64,000 nucleotides of DNA from Chaetoceros tenuissimus (Eukaryota; Bacillariophyta; Thalassiosirophyceae; Chaetocerotales; Chaetocerotaceae). This document shows positions 56,742 to 64,000 of the stretch, piece by piece. Positions within the stretch are counted from its first letter, which is position 1, and every line of letters starts with the position of its first letter. The stretch covers positions 62,001-126,000 of the forward strand of contig BLLK01000069.1 of assembly GCA_021927905.1 (NCBI GenBank). Reading direction: 5' to 3'. The notes beneath the pieces were generated by a model. That model was not told the origin of the DNA. It ran no database searches and saw nothing but the letters and a program-made list of their open reading frames with translations. The translations under genes were made by a program, and so were the position numbers.

Positions 56742-58157
56742 TTACTCCATAGAATGAAGCTCTAATACTATAACCCTAGCTACATTACTCTTGCCTACAA
56801 TTGACGGCTTCGCCTTTGCCTTTTTCAAAAAGGACAATTTGGTAGTTGCAGCTTTGGACATGCGATTGGATTGTCTCGACATTTGCATTTTCATCTTTTG
56901 CTCCTCTTTTTTCTTTTCCAAACGTCGTTCTTCCTCCCTATCCAACTGTTCTATACGTTGCATCTCCCTCCGTGTCTCAATGACATCTTGAATCATTTTC
57001 GATTTACTCAATGGCCTTTTTTGTTGCTTTTCATTTCTACTATTTTCAAATTGTTTCCGTGCTTGTGTTTCCAATTGTCTTTTTAGGGAGGCATTTTCCT
57101 TTTGCAATTCTTGCAATTGATAATGTTGTTCTTGCCATTCTTGCAACATTTCACTATTTTCCTTTTGCAATTTCGCACTTCGATCAATGATGACTTTCAT
57201 TTCCGCCATGTTGGTTCCCTTTGCTTTTTGCAATTTTTCCTCGTGTCGTTTGAGTTCCGTTAGATGATGTTCTTGTACACCATTGAGTCGAGTTTTGAGT
57301 GTCGAGTTTTCCATTCCTAATCGTTTTGCAGTTTGTTTGTATGTATCCAGTTCTCGTTCCATTTTGGAATTGTCATAGAGTTGATCTTGTAATTCTTGTT
57401 CTAGAGTGTTCACTTGTTCTTGAAGTGTAGTATTTTCATCCTTGAGTTGTTGTTGCTCCTTGTTTTCTTGTTGTAAATGTTGTAGAGACTTTTTCATCCC
57501 AGCCATTTTCTGTTTTAGAAATTTATATTTCTTTTGGATTCGTTCCATTTCGTCATTTTTATCATTACTCTTTTCAGTAGACGATGCAGTAGTAGATGTA
57601 CATGACTGCTTCTCTGTACGTTGTCGTTTTCGTTTACGTGGTGCATATGTGGATGTATCTGTATCAGCATTGGCATTGACGGTACCATCCAAAGTGACTC
57701 GTCTAGATAAAGTAGTTGCAGTGACTGTATCTCCCGTTGCCATTTGTAACAAAGTATTCAAACGATTCAAATCATGATCCTCCTCATCGATGCAAATGAC
57801 GTCTTTTTCCTTCTCTTCATATTCATCTCTCAGTACCTCCGGCACTTCTGGTTCACCTCGTTGCTTCTGCTCTTCACTACCACTATCAATATCTTCTTCA
57901 TCACCTTCATCATCCGAGATACTCACATCATCATTGACACATAAATTCTCCAAATCTAAAAAACTCCTGATAAAACCCTCACTTTCTACATTACACTGTG
58001 GACACTTGACTTTATTCTTATAGGATTTATTATAACAAGTCGCCATCCATTGATTATAACAATCTTGATGAAAGTAATGTCCACATGGATTCAGACAACC
58101 AAATGTAGAGGATGACAAGTGTTCCAGACAGATTGTACAGTTGATGACGGTTGACAT
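56742..58157 (-). CDS. RING finger/coiled-coil protein (TRAIP-like architecture)
   Basis: Single exon of 471 aa. The N-terminus is a RING-H2 finger: CTICLEHL, CLNPCGHYFHQDCYNQW and CPQCN supply the Cys/His ligands, so it is a probable E3 ubiquitin ligase. Then come an acidic stretch (SISDDEGDEEDIDSGSEEQ), a basic KRKRQR nuclear-localisation-like run, and a long coiled coil (about residues 195-430, for example LKDENTTLQEQVNTLEQELQ). The C-terminal tail is basic. RING plus long coiled coil resembles TRAIP/RNF206, but the identity is not certain. The stop lies next to a MITE, which may have replaced its native 3' flank. Confidence 0.8.
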   Translation of the reverse strand: MSTVINCTICLEHLSSSTFGCLNPCGHYFHQDCYNQWMATCYNKSYKNKVKCPQCNVESEGFIRSFLDLENLCVNDDVSISDDEGDEEDIDSGSEEQKQRGEPEVPEVLRDEYEEKEKDVICIDEEDHDLNRLNTLLQMATGDTVTATTLSRRVTLDGTVNANADTDTSTYAPRKRKRQRTEKQSCTSTTASSTEKSNDKNDEMERIQKKYKFLKQKMAGMKKSLQHLQQENKEQQQLKDENTTLQEQVNTLEQELQDQLYDNSKMERELDTYKQTAKRLGMENSTLKTRLNGVQEHHLTELKRHEEKLQKAKGTNMAEMKVIIDRSAKLQKENSEMLQEWQEQHYQLQELQKENASLKRQLETQARKQFENSRNEKQQKRPLSKSKMIQDVIETRREMQRIEQLDREEERRLEKKKEEQKMKMQMSRQSNRMSKAATTKLSFLKKAKAKPSIVGKSNVARVIVLELHSME

Positions 58158-58625
58158 GTTTGATGGTGAAGTTAGACCTTGTGCTTTGACTAGTGTTGTA
58201 TATAATAAAGGGTTGCTATAGTTTTAGATAGCTACGGGCTCAAGTTTAATGCATTAATAGATCGTTGATGATATCTCTATGTTGCAAAACGTTGCACCGG
58301 GTTGTTTCAAGTTCAAAAACAACAGCGCCAAAAACGGAATGAAAAATCAAATCCCGTCAATTTCAAAAAAAAGATAGAAAAGGGAAGCAAACAACAATTG
58401 CATAATTGTAAAATAGCCATATAAAAACTATTATATAGCTAGGTAAATTGTGTATTCTTCTTCTCGCATCTTTGGCCTTCGAAGAAAGCACACGAAGCTG
58501 CCAACACAAGGCGATCTTCTCTCTCATCTCTCTCGGCATAGTCATATCTCTAATTCCATTCCTTGTATCACAAGTAGAGTTAGATTCAAATACTAATATT
58601 ACTATAAGCAAAGCAATAACTAGCA
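58158..58625. other. Divergent promoter of RING gene and CDC48
   Basis: AT-rich, with TATATAAAAACTATTATATA around 58418. No other feature seen. Confidence 0.45.
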
Positions 58626-61572
<2,947 letters not shown>

Positions 61573-61718
61573 ACACTTTGCTTTGCCATTGACCCACAGT
61601 CTTTACATGGAGAAAGAAACCTAGTTGCAAAATAAAAAGCATAGTAATGAAACATAAACATATTCATATGATCAAATTATTTTTACTATGTACACTTTCA
61701 TGCCTGTGCACAATAATA

Positions 61719-63509
61719 TTACCTTGCTACAGTTACTCTCCCACTTGAATTTCCTCCAATAGCGATGAGACTAGTCGAAGATGGATGGAAACAACACCGA
61801 CTTACGACAGCAGTCAAAGCTTCTCCGGATAATCCACTAAGCAATTCACCTGATTCACCATTGAAGAATTCCATCCTTCTTGGCTTACTCATTGACCCAA
61901 CAATGAATAAATCTTCATGGGAGGTAGGATGCCATTGTGCCATGAATGTACTCAACCATCTACCAGTTCTATTATCATGTCTAATTCTATGCTTCGGCTT
62001 CTTAATGATTCCCTTTTCTAAATGAGCATCACTGAAAATATCAAGAGTGTTTGACATTGTTGTAGTCAATAGGTTCTTTCCACTAGGAGAAAAGAATGCA
62101 CTATTGATGGAAAGATTGTTCCTATGTGTTGCAACAGGTTTGACTTTGGATCCGGATTTCAAAGATGAAAGTTTGCGCACGTCCCATAGATTGGTCTCAC
62201 AGTCCAAACCACAAGTAGCTAGAATATTTCCATTTGGATGAAGACTATCAAAATGATCAAGATTAGCAAAAGTCACGATAGAGTAATGTATTCGAATGCA
62301 CGATTCTTCTTACCTGACAGTGTTGATCTTTTTCTCACTCAAAGCCAAGTCAAAAGTAGCTTTATTCGCACGCAAGTCCAAATGCGCTACACCTCCAAGT
62401 GATGTTGAAAGAAATAGACATTCCTCATTTCTATGATCATAGCATGCATATTGTGTATAGAAACGATAACCTTCATCCATTCCATAACCAATTTTGCCCT
62501 TGTATTCTGGAGACTCATCATATGCCCCAAAAGCTTGACGAAAGCATTGTTTCTGTACGTCAAAGATACGAATAGTACCATCGTATGCAAGTGACAAGAG
62601 ATTGGTTCCACTTTTATTCCATTCCAGATTATTGATGGCTCCCGAATGCGGTTTGAACAAATAAACTCCATCACTGTCACTATCTTTTGACTTTGCATCT
62701 ACATCCCAAAGACCCAAGTAACCTTTTTTATCTCCTGTCGCAGCTATAATTTTATGCTCTGAAGGATGCAATGCTACAGAATAAATTCTTTCTGGTACAA
62801 CTTTTGCTACACACTCTTCACTATCAACATTAAGATTCGCAACTTGAGATTCAAGAGATCCCTTGCTCTTTTTTGTCTTTTTGGTAGAAGAATATTCTTG
62901 CACTACATTGAGAAGAGAGTTACTGACAAAATTATCTGCCTTGGACACAGAAGACTCTGATTGCCATTTCGGAGCACAATTCTCGACTGCATCTTTTATC
63001 ATGAAATCAGAGCCATCATTGACACGTCCATTGTAAAATTCAGGTTTTTCCTCTTCAACATAAACTTTGGCACTCGACTGTACATCCATGTTTCCACTCC
63101 CGCCTGCAACCACAAACTTTCCACCTGCCCGTTCTTCTTCAATGTAGATTCCATCCGATTGAATTCCTTGTAATCTACTACTCTTTCTTCGAACAGAAGG
63201 TAAAGCCGCTTCTTTCCGTTTCCGATCTGCTCTTAGACCTCTTTGAGATGCCTGCGGTTTCTTATCGGAAGATACATTTTCACGGAGACTTGCAGATGCT
63301 TCTAGTAGACCTGACTTTTTAAGCATTTCATTGTTAAAGTTTCTTTTTGCCTGGACCATTTCTTGATAACTTTCATATTGGACTCCTTTGAACATGAAGG
63401 ATGAAGTGATGCTGGTTGGTGATATCTCTGTTTTGACATCTTCCTTCTTTTCTTCTGCGTCTTCTGCTGCTGCAGCAGCTCTTGTTCTTCTGGTTCTTGT
63501 CCCTACCAT
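61719..63509 (-). CDS. WD40 protein, WDR76/CMR1-like
   Basis: Exons 63509-62314 and 62244-61719, joined in phase 2 across a 69-nt intron, give 573 aa. The N-terminus is basic and disordered (TRTRRTRAAAAAE; KRKEAALPSVRRKSSRLQG). The WD40 propeller begins with VVPERIYSVALHPSEHKIIA and the ATGDKKGYLGLWDVD signature typical of the WDR76/CMR1 group. It continues INNLEWNKSGTNLLSLAYDG, FLSTSLGGVAHLDLR and LHPNGNILATCGLDCETNLW. In yeast and animals these proteins bind DNA-damage sites and misfolded-protein foci and can act in ubiquitin ligases. Nuclear location is likely from the basic N-terminus. It converges on CDC48 with only 146 bp between stops. Confidence 0.88.
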
Positions 63510-64000
63510 GATAAATGCAGGCTTGATTATGAATAAGAATCTATAAGGCTTGTACTTCTTTTGAAATAGGAAAGTAATTCAATGGAAATAGATGTGTTTT
63601 CAGACCAGCTCATCATTTCATCTTCTTTTGGCTCAGTTCGTTTAGCGGGAATAGCTCATCCCTCTCTCCTCATTTTGATCGTGGAAGATATTTTGAATTT
63701 CAACCGCTCTCACTTCCACGCTACGTGATGAAGAAATCAGGCACAATTTGTACATGAACAGATGCACCAATATATATTTCTCCATTATTATCAAATAAGT
63801 GCGGTGAGTAGCTCAATGTTGAAAAGTAGTATGAGGGAGGCCGAATTAGGTACTAAAGAAGACAGTTTGCATTTATCTTACATTTTCTTTTTGTTCTTTG
63901 AATTATTTACAGCCTATACATGAGCACATTCCTATTGATACCGGTATTCACGTGTTTACCCATTTCTGATAATCATATAACCACGCATCATTCAATTACA
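63510..64000. other. 5' flank of the WDR76/CMR1-like gene
   Basis: AT-rich; no second gene recognised before the window ends. Confidence 0.4.

Overview
The window looks like nuclear DNA of a diatom, probably a low-GC centric species. Evidence: short GT-AG introns (about 50-400 nt) in AT-rich DNA; plastid-type leaders with Phe just after the predicted signal-peptide cleavage site on two proteins; class III cyclases fused to a P-loop ATPase; Copia-like retroelement fossils; and diatom-type families such as ShK-like secreted proteins and choline-transporter-like proteins. The species call is inference. No rRNA, tRNA or CRISPR was seen.

Layout. 1-4.2 kb: two retroelement fossils in opposite orientation, one carrying a TA-flanked MITE. 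4.6-6.1 kb: a seven-helix receptor gene. 7.6-10.6 kb: UTP18 (ribosome biogenesis) and RPS25. 11.5-29.5 kb: the core of the window, two tandem soluble-adenylyl-cyclase-like genes (1,665 and 1,678 aa) flanking a very large chimera on the same strand. The chimera joins an ammonium transporter, an FSH serine hydrolase, an AMP-forming ligase, a membrane acyltransferase-3 domain and an acyl-carrier domain. 29.8-32.4 kb: an intronless SIR2-domain protein with a C-terminal EF-hand. 32.8-40.9 kb: two SLC44/choline-transporter-like paralogues with a plastid-directed SpoU methyltransferase gene between them on the opposite strand. 41.0-41.5 kb: a small two-exon Cys-rich gene with an in-frame TGA where its family has Cys, followed by a SECIS-like hairpin; it is a candidate selenoprotein. 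41.6-43.6 kb: a hAT-like MITE and a truncated receptor-like pseudogene. 44.0-46.7 kb: a PA-domain/vacuolar-sorting-receptor-like secreted protein ending in a ShK-like domain. 47.2-50.8 kb: two small paralogous KIX-like genes, a broken third copy, and a plastid PAP/fibrillin gene. 51.8-55.8 kb: a damaged FG-GAP propeller gene and a methyltransferase-like family gene with a frame step. 56.2-63.5 kb: another TA-flanked MITE, a RING/coiled-coil gene, CDC48 and a WDR76/CMR1-like WD40 gene.

How it fits together: housekeeping genes (UTP18, RPS25, CDC48, CMR1-like) surround a signalling and transport block. Two cyclases that may make cAMP, receptor-like genes, an ammonium transporter chimera and choline-transporter-like proteins suggest nutrient or inorganic-carbon signalling at the membrane; this link is inference. 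Exon joins were set by eye from splice sites, frame and family alignment recalled from memory.
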